From: Spirodela intermedia
Taxonomy: Eukaryota; Streptophyta; Magnoliopsida; Alismatales; Araceae
Reading direction: 5' to 3'
DNA length: 64,000 bases
Assembly (NCBI GenBank): GCA_902729315.2
Contig: LR746267.1
Location: 6,698,424-6,762,423 of the forward strand
Positions 24,384 to 35,923 of the stretch are shown here, piece after piece (position 1 is the first letter of the stretch; every line of letters starts with the position of its first letter). The notes under the pieces were generated by a model. That model was not told the DNA's origin, ran no database searches, and worked only from the letters and a program-made list of their open reading frames with translations. The position numbers and the translations under genes were made by a program.

Positions 24384-25316
24384 ATGGGGACCCTTATCGG
24401 CCATGTAGGCCCGGGGTTCGGGTTCCTCATCATCGGACTGTGGCAATTGTTTAACCATATCAAGCTCTACTGCCAGCACCCCAAGTCCTACCGCCCGCCC
24501 ATCTGGTTTCCAGCCCCGAGGGTGAGACATCTCGAGCTCTACCTCATCATGATGGGCGGCTGGACCTCCATACTAATGGAGCTCTTTATCGGCCCCTCCC
24601 GGCACCAGCCGCTCGATCCCACCGATTGGACTATCCCCTCCAACCACCTCCACAATTTCGAGCACGCCACGATCTCCTTTACCATCTTCGCTTACGCTGC
24701 GTTTGCGCTGCACTTCGATCGTGTGCGTCTGAGAGCTGGTGGGACGCTCTCATTTCTGCTTGGCGCATTGGCCTTCGCCGTTGAGCTGCTTCTTTCCTAC
24801 CTTCACTCCACAGACCACGCCGGCGTGGAGTGGCAGTACCACTGGCTTCTGCAGATAGCCATCGCCGTGTCTTTGATCACGACGGTGATGGGGATCCCGT
24901 TCCCCCGCAGCTTCGCCGTGGGCTTCGTGAGGTCTGTGAGCGTCGTCTTTCAAGGCGTCTGGTTCAACGTCCTGGGCATCATGCTGTACACGCCGAGGTT
25001 CATTCCCAAAGGCTGCTCCCTGGAGACCGACGACGGCCGTTTCGTGGTCCCCTGCAAAGGCCATCTCTCTCTCCACCGGGCGAAGGCGTTAGTGAACCTT
25101 GAATTTTCCTGGACTCTCATCGCAGTCGTCGCGTTCTCCATGTGGTTCTACCTTTATCTTGCCAAGAAGTACCCGGAGTTGGCGGAGTACGAGTGCCTTG
25201 CAGAGAAGGTTGACCAAGAGGACGGGATCTGGAAGTCGCCAAAGATAGAGGAAGAGAACCCCGATAGCTTCGCCGACGTGGGAAAGTGGTTAAAACCAAA
25301 AGATTTGGAAAGATAA
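24384..25316 (+). CDS. DUF716/TMEM45-type multipass membrane protein, copy 2
   Basis: The protein is 310 aa, intronless. The start is the ATG at 24384 (MGTLIGHVGPGFGF). Seven hydrophobic segments lie near residues 8-26, 50-70, 95-110, 121-140, 154-171, 178-202 and 238-260. Conserved residues include H7, RHLELY (48-53), HNFEHATIS (90-98) and HSTDHAGVEWQYHWLLQ (141-157). The C-terminal tail is acidic and ends in KPKDLER. Paralogues are at 30351 and 34985. From 24411 to 24795 the DNA differs from copy 3 at one base by eye, whereas the rest of the gene differs at about 16% of sites, which suggests gene conversion. The biochemical function is unknown. Confidence 0.93.
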   Translation: MGTLIGHVGPGFGFLIIGLWQLFNHIKLYCQHPKSYRPPIWFPAPRVRHLELYLIMMGGWTSILMELFIGPSRHQPLDPTDWTIPSNHLHNFEHATISFTIFAYAAFALHFDRVRLRAGGTLSFLLGALAFAVELLLSYLHSTDHAGVEWQYHWLLQIAIAVSLITTVMGIPFPRSFAVGFVRSVSVVFQGVWFNVLGIMLYTPRFIPKGCSLETDDGRFVVPCKGHLSLHRAKALVNLEFSWTLIAVVAFSMWFYLYLAKKYPELAEYECLAEKVDQEDGIWKSPKIEEENPDSFADVGKWLKPKDLER

Positions 25317-28300
25317 GAGGCCAAGGGCCTCTCCGCTTCGTCAATATGTTCGCGTAAGGGCTTGTCCCCTATTCCTTATCATGCTTTCGGTCTTATCTTT
25401 CCCTCTGACTAAAATAATGAGTGTTTATGTCGCTAATGTCTTCGAATGATGCGTAATTCAATTAACGTAGACAAAAAGGGAATCAAGCAGATTATGAACT
25501 CTCTCAGAATGTATGCCCCGTCAAGTCATGTATGCATTATTAGTTGGTAGTACAGAGAAAAAATTCAAGTGAATAATAACAGAAAAACTCTATAAAATAA
25601 ATTACTGTCATTTAAATTTTGTTCAAATAAAAGTAGAATAGATGGGGCATTGGTCCATCTAGAAAGAGAAGTCTATATGAATGCATCATTTAGAAAAAAT
25701 GATTCTCCCAACTCCTGCGAGTTAATATTGGCCGAGATGCTAGATGGATCCAGTATATCTTTATGTTTCCATTAAACCTTGCGTATGAATCTTATATTTG
25801 GCTGCCTAGGATTTTGTAGAGGGAGTGAAACGTATAGTTTCTTTGGTCGTTCCCTTATGCCTATACGTGCGCTATCTTTACATCCGTTTTTAGTGCTCCG
25901 GAGTCCCCCTTTAATAACGATTGAAATCAAATCCAGCAAATTGCAATGATCTTAAACCGCGGTATGATGTGAAGTATCTCCACAGATTATAATACTAGAA
26001 CAGACCCATACCTCTGACGGAGAAATCATAAAGAGAATTCCAATAAAATTACTCATAAGATCCGTAGACGACCTCCATAATGTTCCGTCTTCTTCCTCCC
26101 CGTTTCTCTCGTTTTTTCTCTTCTACTCCTGAGTAGAAGTTTCCTCCGGCCTATCACATCTTTCAGATTCCCCAGAAAGTAAACGAACATCAACCAGTTC
26201 AAACTTGCCGGGTCGGATAACTGATCTAACGCGATGAAACCTGTTTCTCGAACATCAGGACTCCCTTGCCGTCGTAAGCTCATTTGTTAATCGACCGTGA
26301 AGCATCCTAATATGCCAACCAGGTTGCCTCGATTTTAGTGTATGAATTATATTCAAAGTCTGGTTTGCTTTCATTATGAGGCACCATAGTGGGTGAACAT
26401 AGAACCATAAGTATAGACGTGGTAAAATAAGTTCCTATGCCTAATCCCAGTCATGGAACTCGAGCACATATGTTCTCTCGCTTGAAACGTATTCAGCCGT
26501 CAGTGTTTAGGTCTAAAACAGCTTCAAGTCCGAAAGAAGTTCAACTTTCCAAAAGCTTTCCGTCTATCCATCTGACTTTTAGCTAGACTTTTGATCCGTT
26601 GAATTTTAAGAAGAGGAGCAGCATATCTTTCCAAAAAGATAGTAACATACAACATCAATATCTTTTATATCGATATTTCTAACTAAATCTAGCGCGGTAT
26701 TGATATATTAATGGATCATCATTCTTGCTGCGATGGAGATAATACGGATTCTGATTCTTTAAAATCGTTATAACCAGTTACAAGACGAGCTGTTATGAGG
26801 GAAAGCTTATTGGATATTCTTTGCCCATCATTCTTGCCAGAAAAGTCAAAATCAATAAATGGAACACAATATAAATACTTCTTAAAGTAATATAATGTTA
26901 CATTGATAGAAATCTTCAAATATTGACATCCCGTTTGATAACCATATTCTTTGAAGTAAAGACTCCATACTGAGATTTTGGCCCATCAGTAAGCATCCTA
27001 ATCTTAAATAAGAAGAATGCCTTACCTACTTATGACAGTGACACAAAACACTCCATCTTCATCAGTCTCATAACATGAAGCACAATCATCAATCTCAAGT
27101 TTGTGGAAATTCGTGCATATGATACCTAATGACGCCTAGCTCTCAAAAAATGCTGACAAGAAAAATAACCAACACATATAAGTACACAAGAGTAAAATGG
27201 AAGATAAACCTGTGACACAGCTTTTGTAATATGCAGGCTTTAGTAAAAATTGTGATTCCAAAATAAAGGAAATTAGGCTCTACTGCTCTTGTAGTAAAAA
27301 AATTAAACTGATCGCATCTAGATTGGACCTAACCTTCAAATTAGTTGACTACCTGAATGAGTGAAGTGTTGGAGATGTAAAGAAAGATGCGATGGGCTCT
27401 AATGGACTCTTTCGTGAGTACAAAAATATATTCGATATAATTATATAATGAGGATCTAAAAGGATATTCCTCTCCATTATATAAGAGAGGGAAGGCACAA
27501 CCTCTCAAGTCAAGAATTCTATGATGAGTCACCATCTTGGAAAGAAAAAGAGCCTCTTATGAAACATTGGATATAGGAGGCTTCTCCAGACCACATATCT
27601 AGTGTACACTCTTCTCCTTTTCCTTCTTACTATCTTTTCAAGTTTACAGTTTGTTTCACTGTACAAAGAGGGAACATTTGTTCCCCAACATACAGCATCC
27701 TTGTTCTTGGGAAAGATACATGAATTCAGAACGAGATAGCATAGTATCTGATGTAAGAAGTCATAAATTAACATTAAACTCGAACATAGAATAAATGTAA
27801 CATGGTTTCGAAAAAATGGTTTAAGGAATAATGATGCTGTTTTTAATGGATTTTGATATAAGTAAAAAAAATTAATTCAAGGGATTAAAAGATGGAAGAG
27901 AAAGCTCAGGCTCACCTACCCTCATCTTCCTGGAAATTTCCATTTTAAAGCTTTAATAAATAAATTATTCTTACAATTTATACGCAATGTTTATAAGTTA
28001 AAAACAAAATTATTCCAGAAGAGTTCTATTGACTCCCTCTATATCATTATTCGGGGCATACTTCCAAACTTTTTAGCAATTTATATCATGTTCTTTTAGG
28101 AAAATGATAAACTCAAAAAAATTATAAATCTTTTCCTTATCATAACTGAAGAATTTTATGTCTCAAGCAATTTTTTTTCCACTAGGTCAGTTGAATTAGG
28201 AATTATATATGTGATATATTTAATAAATTTAAAAATTAATTAATGAAAAAGCTAAACCCCCATAGTCACTCAATAGGGATATCACAAGTATGAACATAAA

Positions 28301-30218
28301 TTACGATAGGATAGTTTCTATGGTCAGTTGTACACGAAATGAAAGTTGGCTTTTGTTTCTTGCTGTAAAAAGATGTTCGCCAAATATTTAGGAGAGAAAC
28401 TTTCTGATGGAATTGGGATTAAATTGGGAAATTATTTTGAATCTCAATTTCATTACTTGACTGTTGATCCAAGGCTTAGTTAAATCACAATTTGACCTTG
28501 CCGGGTTACTTCTTCTTCAATGTCTAATTGACAGATATGTAAGGATTTTAATTAGTTGCTCCAATGATAGTACTAATGTGTTTCTGCCACTGTTAACCTA
28601 CACTTCGCTAATGTCCCGTCCGACTAAGTCTCACCAACGAATATTTGAATATTTTGATCCAGTTCTTCATTTTCTAGTTCCGTTTTATCAGTGAATCTCG
28701 TATCGACACGTATCATATGTCCACACAATCTACTTGAATGCTCACAATCGAATTTATCTCCTTTTAGTCCTCTCATAGTTGGAAATAATTTTTGGCATGC
28801 GACTTTGTCCATGGTGCCAATACTTTCTCAAAATATCAAGTATATGAAAATTGATTTTTATTTTCCAAGGAGTTGGCACATGAGAAAATTGTGTCACTTA
28901 TTCCATGAGTGTCAACACTCTATCCTCTATTCTATAATTTTGGTGCAGGTTTTGACAACTGACCACCGTGCTTATTATTTTTATTTTTAGATGATCACCT
29001 TACACTTAATCAACCTGGATTTATTATTGTTATTCATTTACGATTCCTATACCCTCCAAGTGAAACAGTCAGTTGTGTTTTCTGAAATGTTGTGAGGGTT
29101 TAAGTTTAATTAAAAAATTATATAACTTTTATTATCGTATAAATTGTAAATTAAACTTCACTTTTGGTGAAGTTTAATTTAATGATGGGGTAAACCATCA
29201 GGAAACAAATCATGATTTTTTTTTTACCCCCCAATTTGCATGAAAAATGGGAGGAAGGGAAGAAGATAATGTTCTGCTAGACAGAGAGAGGGGAACGAAG
29301 GAATAGGGTATGTTTTAGGAGAGGGAGAAATAAAAAAAATGATAGATTGATGGATAGGAGGGAGAGATAAGATTCTTAGGAATGTCGAGAGAGGAAAAGA
29401 TGGAGAGAACAGAAGGTTATTAAGGCGCTCGTCATTTCTAACAAATATCAGTTTTTTTAAGGTACGAATACGTTAATTATGTAATCCTACGTTCGTGATA
29501 GGATAATTTCTAGCCATCAACATACTCTCAGGGACAAGTCTGACCAAAAACATGGTGACTACGATAAGAGGTCGTGTTTTCAAGGATCCAAACTATATAA
29601 CCCGACATTTTTCCAAATCTAATTTTCAACCTGAATTAAAACATGACCCAGGAGTTGTTTCTTTTCTGGACATGCTTAGGATCTAATAGGTTTCATTTGC
29701 CATTTTAGTTATTCAGGAAAAACGCTCTCATATATTAACTTCTATCATTAATCGTTTATTTTTTTCATATTACATCGCTTAGAATTGGTCTTTTACCATT
29801 CTTCGACTTCACGTCTAGATTTCCCTTTCAAGTCCTTAGGCAATAAGAAAACTCTGTTTTCGGACTAGCTGGCCGGTTTCTTAAGCACGACTTCTCTGTA
29901 CGCTTAACATTTACTCTATCCCTGGCAGAAAAAGGAAAGCCACAAAATCTGATTTTGATGTTTCGACCTGTAGCAGTTGGTCTCTACATTAAGGAATGGA
30001 AGTATTCTGAAGGACTTCTTTGAGTTTCTAATGGGTAAGATCAAATATGGAAAATAAAATTTTATTTTTTCAATAAAATACAAATGACAACTAGCTTAAT
30101 AGTGATATACTACAGATTATAAATAAAATGACTTCCGAGTTGTCGTGACATGTGTATTGATAAAACATTCATATTGTTCCCATTCGAATTACATAATTCC
30201 TTCACGGTACAGACTGCG
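25317..30218. other. Intergenic spacer between DUF716 copies 2 and 3
   Basis: AT-rich sequence without a recognised gene. Near 27470-27530 a TATATAAGAGAGGG-type sequence recalls LTR promoters, but no element ends were found. Short frames at 28464-28990 match nothing known to me. Confidence 0.45.
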
Positions 30219-30225
30219 TATAAAA
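30219..30225 (+). promoter_or_regulatory. TATA box of DUF716 copy 3
   Basis: TATAAAA in the context CGTATAAAAGGCC lies 132 bp upstream of the ATG at 30351. Confidence 0.75.
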
Positions 30226-30350
30226 GGCCTCCACCACCACTACGAAACTAGCAGCTAAAGTGCGATCTCATTCCCATCCTAAAGTTCTTCCCCTCTCCAT
30301 TGCCGCTCATTCTCCACTCGACCTCTTGAAACGCAGTCCAGGCATCCTTC

Positions 30351-31289
30351 ATGGGCACCCTTGTCGGCCACGTCGCACCGGGGTTCGGGTTCCTCATCAT
30401 CGGACTGTGGCAATTGTTTAACCATATCAAGCTCTACTGCCAGCACCCCAAGTCCTACCGCCCGCCCATCTGGTTTCCAGCCCCGAGGGTGAGACATCTC
30501 GAGCTCTACCTCATCATGATGGGCGGCTGGACCTCCATACTAATGGAGCTCTTTATCGGCCCCTCCCGGCACCAGCCGCTCGATCCCACCGATTGGACTA
30601 TCCCCTCCAACCACCTCCACAATTTCGAGCACGCCACGATCTCCTTTACCATCTTCACTTACGCTGCGTTTGCGCTGCACTTCGATCGTGTGCGTCTGAG
30701 AGCTGGTGGGACGCTCTCATTTCTGCTTGGCGCATTGGCCTTCGCCGTTGAGCTGCTTCTTTTCTATCTTCATTCCACAGACCATGCTGGTGTGGAGTGG
30801 CAGTACCATTGGCTTCTACAGGTAGTCATCTCCGTGTCCCTGATCACGACGGTGATGGGGATCGGGTTCCCGACCAGTTTCACAGTGGGTTTCGTGAGAT
30901 CTCTTAGCGCCGTCTTCCAGGGCGTCTGGTTCAACGTGTTGGGTATTATGCTTTATACTCCGAGGTTCATCCCCAAGGGCTGCTCCCTGCAGTCGGACGA
31001 CGGCCGGCTCGTTGTCCCCTGCGACGACCACCTCGCACTCCACCGCGCGAAGGCATTGGTGAATCTCCAGTTCGCCTGGTCTCTTATCGCCGTTGTGGCT
31101 TTCTCAATGTGGTTCTACTTTTACCTGGCGAAGAAGTACCCGGAAGTACCCGAATACAAGTGCCTGGCTGCTAAGGGTGACCAGGAGGACTATTTATGGG
31201 AGTCACCAAAGAAGATGCACGTGGAAGAGAAGCCTGACAATTTCCTGGATGTGGGTAAGTTGTTGAAGCCAAAGGACTTGGAAAGGTAA
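30351..31289 (+). CDS. DUF716/TMEM45-type multipass membrane protein, copy 3
   Basis: The protein is 312 aa, intronless. It has the same seven-span plan and signature as copy 2 (HSTDHAGVEWQYHWLLQ, residues 141-157). The amino-terminal ~137 residues are almost identical to copy 2. The C-terminal region (KKYPEVPEYKC, FLDVGKLLKPKDLER) instead resembles copy 4. The gene is thus a mosaic, best explained by conversion from or to copy 2 over the 5' half. The 5' leaders of copies 2 and 3 differ, so this is not simply a recent whole-gene duplication. The 3' flank is homologous to that of copy 4 and carries an insertion at 32329-32998. Confidence 0.93.
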   Translation: MGTLVGHVAPGFGFLIIGLWQLFNHIKLYCQHPKSYRPPIWFPAPRVRHLELYLIMMGGWTSILMELFIGPSRHQPLDPTDWTIPSNHLHNFEHATISFTIFTYAAFALHFDRVRLRAGGTLSFLLGALAFAVELLLFYLHSTDHAGVEWQYHWLLQVVISVSLITTVMGIGFPTSFTVGFVRSLSAVFQGVWFNVLGIMLYTPRFIPKGCSLQSDDGRLVVPCDDHLALHRAKALVNLQFAWSLIAVVAFSMWFYFYLAKKYPEVPEYKCLAAKGDQEDYLWESPKKMHVEEKPDNFLDVGKLLKPKDLER

Positions 31290-32319
31290 TTCAGCGGAGG
31301 GATTCTACCCACTGCCTTATATGTTTCCTTTAAATATTAATAATTTTGTAATTACTATTACCATATCTATAACGGTATCTATTACACACCGGTGATCGCG
31401 GTGTGACATCTATGAATTTCCCCTTAAATGCTGGAAAGGAAATCTGAGCCAGCAGACTGTAAGCGATGGTGTTGCTTGGTCTTTACTAGACGAAGTGTGC
31501 CTTCATGTTGAATGCCGGGCGAAATCACCGGCGAATGATCTCTCAATGAAAAAGACTGAATGTGCCCGTGCTAAATCAATGTTCATTTGCTATAAAATGA
31601 AGTGTATCTGATTATAATTAAGACTCCAATGTATATCACGCTTCCACATCCCTCTGCAAAAATCATCCAGGAATGAAGATTGGATACTGTAATGTTTGTA
31701 CGTCAAATAATGAAGATGAAAAACGGTGTACTGGATTATTAGCAGACGTTCTAAGAGGGTATCTCTACAAAAATTATCTGTCACACAGATGAAGATCTGC
31801 TATTATTCAAGGCACATTTCAGAATCACAGGAACTTAAGGGCTAAGATTTGAGGATTCTGAAAACATTTAACATGGAATGAAGTAAAGGCGTCTAAGTGT
31901 GGATGGTGAATTAGCTAAATTACCCAAAAAATATTAAAAACTGAAGTGTTTGCATCAGCTTCATTTTCTTGCGTGCAAGGAGTGATGATCTACTCGCCTT
32001 ATGCTTGTGCTTCGAAGCGTGGAAGCAAACTTTGAGCCTTCCCAGGGCAAAAAATTTAATACTAAGTTTTAAGACCATGCAGACCTTGGTAAGGTTAACT
32101 AGAATCTAAATGTATACTATTGGGATTTATTCAAGCAATGGGGTTCAAGAAAGACAGATCTTTGAAAATTTTGGCAACTTTCGAATCTGAAAAGCTTCTT
32201 TTACTGATGAGCCTGCCAACAACTGGTACGACAAAGATGGGCCGACCCAACCGTTTAACGGATAGAATAGCAATAACAACTGGTGTACATTGTTGAGGAC
32301 CTTTGATGATCACTCAGAC
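31290..32319 (+). repeat. 3' flank shared with DUF716 copy 4 (segmental duplication, unit A)
   Basis: Non-coding sequence aligns by eye with 35924-37180 downstream of copy 4. Shared blocks include GAAATCAC..GAATGAT, GAGGGTATCTC/GAGGGCATCTC, TTACCCAAAAAATATTA and GGAGTGATGATCTA. The order is kept, so the duplication unit included more than 1 kb of 3' flank. Confidence 0.75.
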
Positions 32320-32328
32320 AAAGGGAAT

Positions 32329-32998
32329 GAAGCCCAATTGATCCGTACGACCCGAAGTAATGAGAAAGTGAGACGATTCAGCTCTCAATAACACAAGGAC
32401 ACAAGGATTTTTTACGCTGTTCGCAGATTATCCTCCTACATCCACAGGCAATGGCGACGGTATGCTTCGCCAGATGTAGAAATTTCCGAAGAAGGCTTTC
32501 ACCTCCAACAATACGGAATAGTTGGCTACTATCCTCTCTCTTGTACAAAGGAACAAGCAGTGACTCTCATCACCATCCGGCAAAACAGGCAGTGGCTCTC
32601 CCCTTCCGTCCACAGACAGATGGCTGCGTCCTTTCTCCCCGGCCTGCAAGAGAGGTGGAGGCCTCTTTCCCCCGCGGGCAGCAAGGCAGACGGTGGTGTC
32701 CTTACACCCCAACAAAGCGGGGGGCGTCGGCAATCTTCCTTCGCCAATAGGACAGTCCGCAGCAGCGGAGGCTCTCTTCCTGAGACAATAGGGCTGGCGG
32801 CAGCGGCGGCAGCTCTGTCCCTCCGAAACTGGCGGCGCCGTTGTGCTTCGGAAAACCCTCACGAAGCCTAATAAGGGGGCACGGCCTGTTTCTGTCAGGC
32901 CGGTGCACGGAAAAGGGCCGCTTCTTACGTCTGCGCATGAGATGAGCCACAACCCTGATCCAGGTCAGCTGGGAAGAAAACTGTTGAGGAATATGTAG
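32329..32998. mobile_element. ~670-bp insertion in the duplicated 3' flank, flanked by a 9-bp repeat
   Basis: The block is GC-rich and absent from the homologous flank of copy 4, where sequence resumes at about 37180. AAAGGGAAT occurs at both edges (32320-32328 and 32999-33007), consistent with a target-site duplication. No clear terminal inverted repeats or transposase were seen. The left part (about 32370-32445) has the CACAAGGATTTTTTACG..GTTCGCAGA..CCTACATCCAC pattern that recurs in plant repeats. Open frames within (32428-32952 minus and others) look compositional. The element class is uncertain: non-autonomous DNA element or solo LTR. Confidence 0.5.
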
Positions 32999-33007
32999 AA
33001 AGGGAAT

Positions 33008-34859
33008 ACTCATCGAAAGGCGTGAATCTAAGCATTCCCCAATAATACATTTTTATCAAGTAAAATAAAGCCAAGACCGGTTGAATTTTTCTCTGGAGGA
33101 TGAGAAGTTGCAAGTGATATAAAATGTTCTACTGATTCCAACAACCGATATTTAAAAATTCTATGTGAGGTTACGTACGTAAGTAAGCCAACAGCTCCTT
33201 AGTTATCTACTTGAAAGAAAACACAAGGCAACCATTGAAAGAGGACAAGACAACCAATTTTGAACGCCATGCTTCTTTAAATCTTGTATCCCTTTTTGTT
33301 TAAATATATCTTTTGAACACTACAAACATATTTATGAAAACAGAAGCGATCGTAAACTTTTGCTCTTAACTAATGCAAGAACTAAGCCTATAGGTCAACC
33401 TAATAATAAATTAGAGTAAAAATCATGGAATCCAATTATTGATATGTAACATTGTCTGGGAAACCAAATAATAACTTATTTGACTTAAAATTGAATTTTT
33501 TTGTCATTCAAATATTTACACTTAAAAAAAATCACAGATTTATGTGGAAATTCTAATAGCTAGTGAAAAATAGAAATTAAGAAATTAAATTGACTTTAGT
33601 ATCATATTTTGAAAGAAGTCAATCACATTTCTCTTGAACATTACACTCACAATGCCCTTGTCACTTCGTAGTGACTCATCGGAATGTCCTGACGAGATCC
33701 ATTTACAAATATTGTCACTCCTGTGCTATGTTCTGTGAACTGAATTCTTTTCCTTTTATGGTCCCGATTTCCAATTTACAACCGACGAAAATATGAAATT
33801 ATTTTTATCATTCTAATATTTTAACCAGTTAAGAGATCGACTATTTTGTTCATGCCACGTGAACACAAACTTTCTAAGAAAATCATGGAACTAGAAGAAG
33901 CAGATATTCTGATTTTCTATGAGCCTTTGGATATGAGTCCAAATCCAGTTTTTCTAGGAACCTTTGGTTTTCTAGGAAAAAGCAAACATTGATCGGATGC
34001 TAATGATAAACTTTAAGATGGGATGTGTGCAATTTTTCAATAAAATAAAGATTTTTTTTTGACTGGGTTGTGTCCCAAAGAGTGGACATTTTTGATGCAG
34101 CTTCTAACTTCCAGTATATCTCTTGTCATGTAGGGAGATGGATCACCTGTCACTTTTTACTAGTTAATGGAAAAACTAGAAGGTTACAGGTGAATAGAAA
34201 AGGTGCATCTTTTTATGTCACATTGCGGTTTCTAACGATGAGATTTAATAATGATAACTTAATATGCTTCTATTCCTTAGAGGCGAAGTCATCACTGTTC
34301 TAAGGAATGTGAAATTAGTTCATTTGTCCCCAAGGAGCCACGTGTGAGATCATACAACCCAGATTTAGTTCTTGTCGCCTATAGACGAGAATCAAGGCCT
34401 GACGTTGACATATTTTTTCTCTAGTTCCATGTTTTTAAATTAAAACATGGAAATCTTCTTTCGAAGACGACCGTCAATTCTTGTGTTCTCTTATTTTGTG
34501 TGGGACGACTTAGAGACTAAGAAAGAAAGATGGGTCCTACATGTGTAGTACTCTCCTTTTTTCTCATTTACTGACCTACTGTAAGTCAGAAAGAGAATCG
34601 AATGATAGAAAATCTTTCAGCAAAATCGCTTGGTTACGGCCGTATAGAAAGCTAAACTAATTTTACCAATCTTGCTCATTTGATTGTCAGGAAGCTACTT
34701 ATATTCAAGTATATAACTATGCACAATATTTATCGGCCACTTCCTGGCGCAATACACAGCCCAGGCTGTTGTCGTTCACATAAACGCATCATGAGTTTTT
34801 TTATTTATTTCATTTGGAACGACAGACGTGGACACCTCAACAAAAGTGATTACATGACG
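33008..34859. other. Intergenic spacer upstream of DUF716 copy 4
   Basis: The first ~70 bp continue the homology to 37188-37240. The rest is AT-rich and holds no recognised gene. The frame at 34070-34303 is unassigned. Confidence 0.45.
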
Positions 34860-34868
34860 TATATAAAA
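34860..34868 (+). promoter_or_regulatory. TATA box of DUF716 copy 4
   Basis: TATATAAAA, preceded by TGACG, lies 125 bp before the ATG at 34985. Confidence 0.75.
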
Positions 34869-34984
34869 GGTCTACAGATAGAACCCAGACGTATAGAATC
34901 TCCGAGAAACCACTCTTCCTTACCCTATTGCAAACACTGTCCCCTTCTCTCCCCATACCCCAAGGAACTTTCGAGATTTCTTAC

Positions 34985-35923
34985 ATGGGTACGCTTGTTG
35001 GCCACGTAGCCTCGGGGTTGGTGTTCCTGGTCATCGGACTGTGGCAACTGTTCAACCATATCAAGCTCTACTGCCAGCACCCCAAGTCCTATCGTCCCCC
35101 CATCTGGTTCCCAGCGCCGAAAGTGAGACATCTCGAGCTCTACTTCATCATGACAGGCAGCGCAATCTACATGATATTGGAACTCTTTTTCGCCAACTCC
35201 CGGCATCACCCTCTAGACCCCGCCGACTGGACCATCCCCTCTAACCACCTCCATAACTTTGAGCACGCCACCATCTCATTTGCCCTCTTCATTTACGCCG
35301 CGTTTGCGCTGCACCTAGATCGGGTGCGCCTTAGAGCTCGTGGTGTGCTCTCCTTCCTGCTCGCAGCATTCGCACTCACCATTGAGCTGTTTATCTTCTA
35401 CCTTCACTCGACAGACCACGCCGGCGTGGAGTGGCAGTACCACTGGCTTCTACTGATAGCCATCGACGTGTGTCTGATCACGACGGTGATGGGGATCGGC
35501 TTCCCGACCAGCTTCGTAGTGGGCTTCGTGAGGTCTGTGAGCGTCTGCTTGCAAGGCATCTGGTACATCATCCTGGGTGTCATGCTGTACACACCCAGGT
35601 TCATCTCCAAAGGCTGCACCCTTCAGTCGGACGACGGCCACCTCGTTCATTCCTGTGCGGACCACCTAGCGCTCCACCGCGCGAAGGCGTTGGTGAACCT
35701 CCAGTTCGCCTGGTGTCTCATCGTCGTTGCCGCTATCTCGCTCTGGTTCTACGTTTACATGGCGAAGAAGTACCCGGAGGTACCCGATTACGAGTGCCAG
35801 GCTGCAAATGGTGACGAGGAGGACTACTTTTGTGAGTCGCCAAAGAAGATGGACCTGGAAGAGAAGTCTGACAATTTCCTTGATGTGGGTAAGTTGTTCA
35901 AGCCAAAAGACTTGAAAAGGTAA
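34985..35923 (+). CDS. DUF716/TMEM45-type multipass membrane protein, copy 4
   Basis: The protein is 312 aa, intronless. The frame is open from 34928, but only from a TTG codon, so the start is the ATG at 34985 (MGTLVGHVASGLVF). The seven-span layout and signature HSTDHAGVEWQYHWLLQ are kept. The second span differs from copies 2 and 3 (IMTGSAIYMILELFFANS). It has extra cysteines at positions where copies 2 and 3 have other residues (for example in SVCLQGIW, FAWCLIVV and YFCESPKK). The C-terminus ends in FKPKDLKR. A 3' flank of more than 1 kb matches copy 3. Function is unknown beyond family membership. Confidence 0.93.
   Translation: MGTLVGHVASGLVFLVIGLWQLFNHIKLYCQHPKSYRPPIWFPAPKVRHLELYFIMTGSAIYMILELFFANSRHHPLDPADWTIPSNHLHNFEHATISFALFIYAAFALHLDRVRLRARGVLSFLLAAFALTIELFIFYLHSTDHAGVEWQYHWLLLIAIDVCLITTVMGIGFPTSFVVGFVRSVSVCLQGIWYIILGVMLYTPRFISKGCTLQSDDGHLVHSCADHLALHRAKALVNLQFAWCLIVVAAISLWFYVYMAKKYPEVPDYECQAANGDEEDYFCESPKKMDLEEKSDNFLDVGKLFKPKDLKR

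Noticed and set aside
32428-32952. 174-aa minus-strand frame
   Set aside because: Lies inside the GC-rich insertion, overlaps open frames in other phases and shows no known domain.
34928-34984. 19-residue extension of DUF716 copy 4
   Set aside because: It would begin at a TTG; the ATG at 34985 matches the family start.
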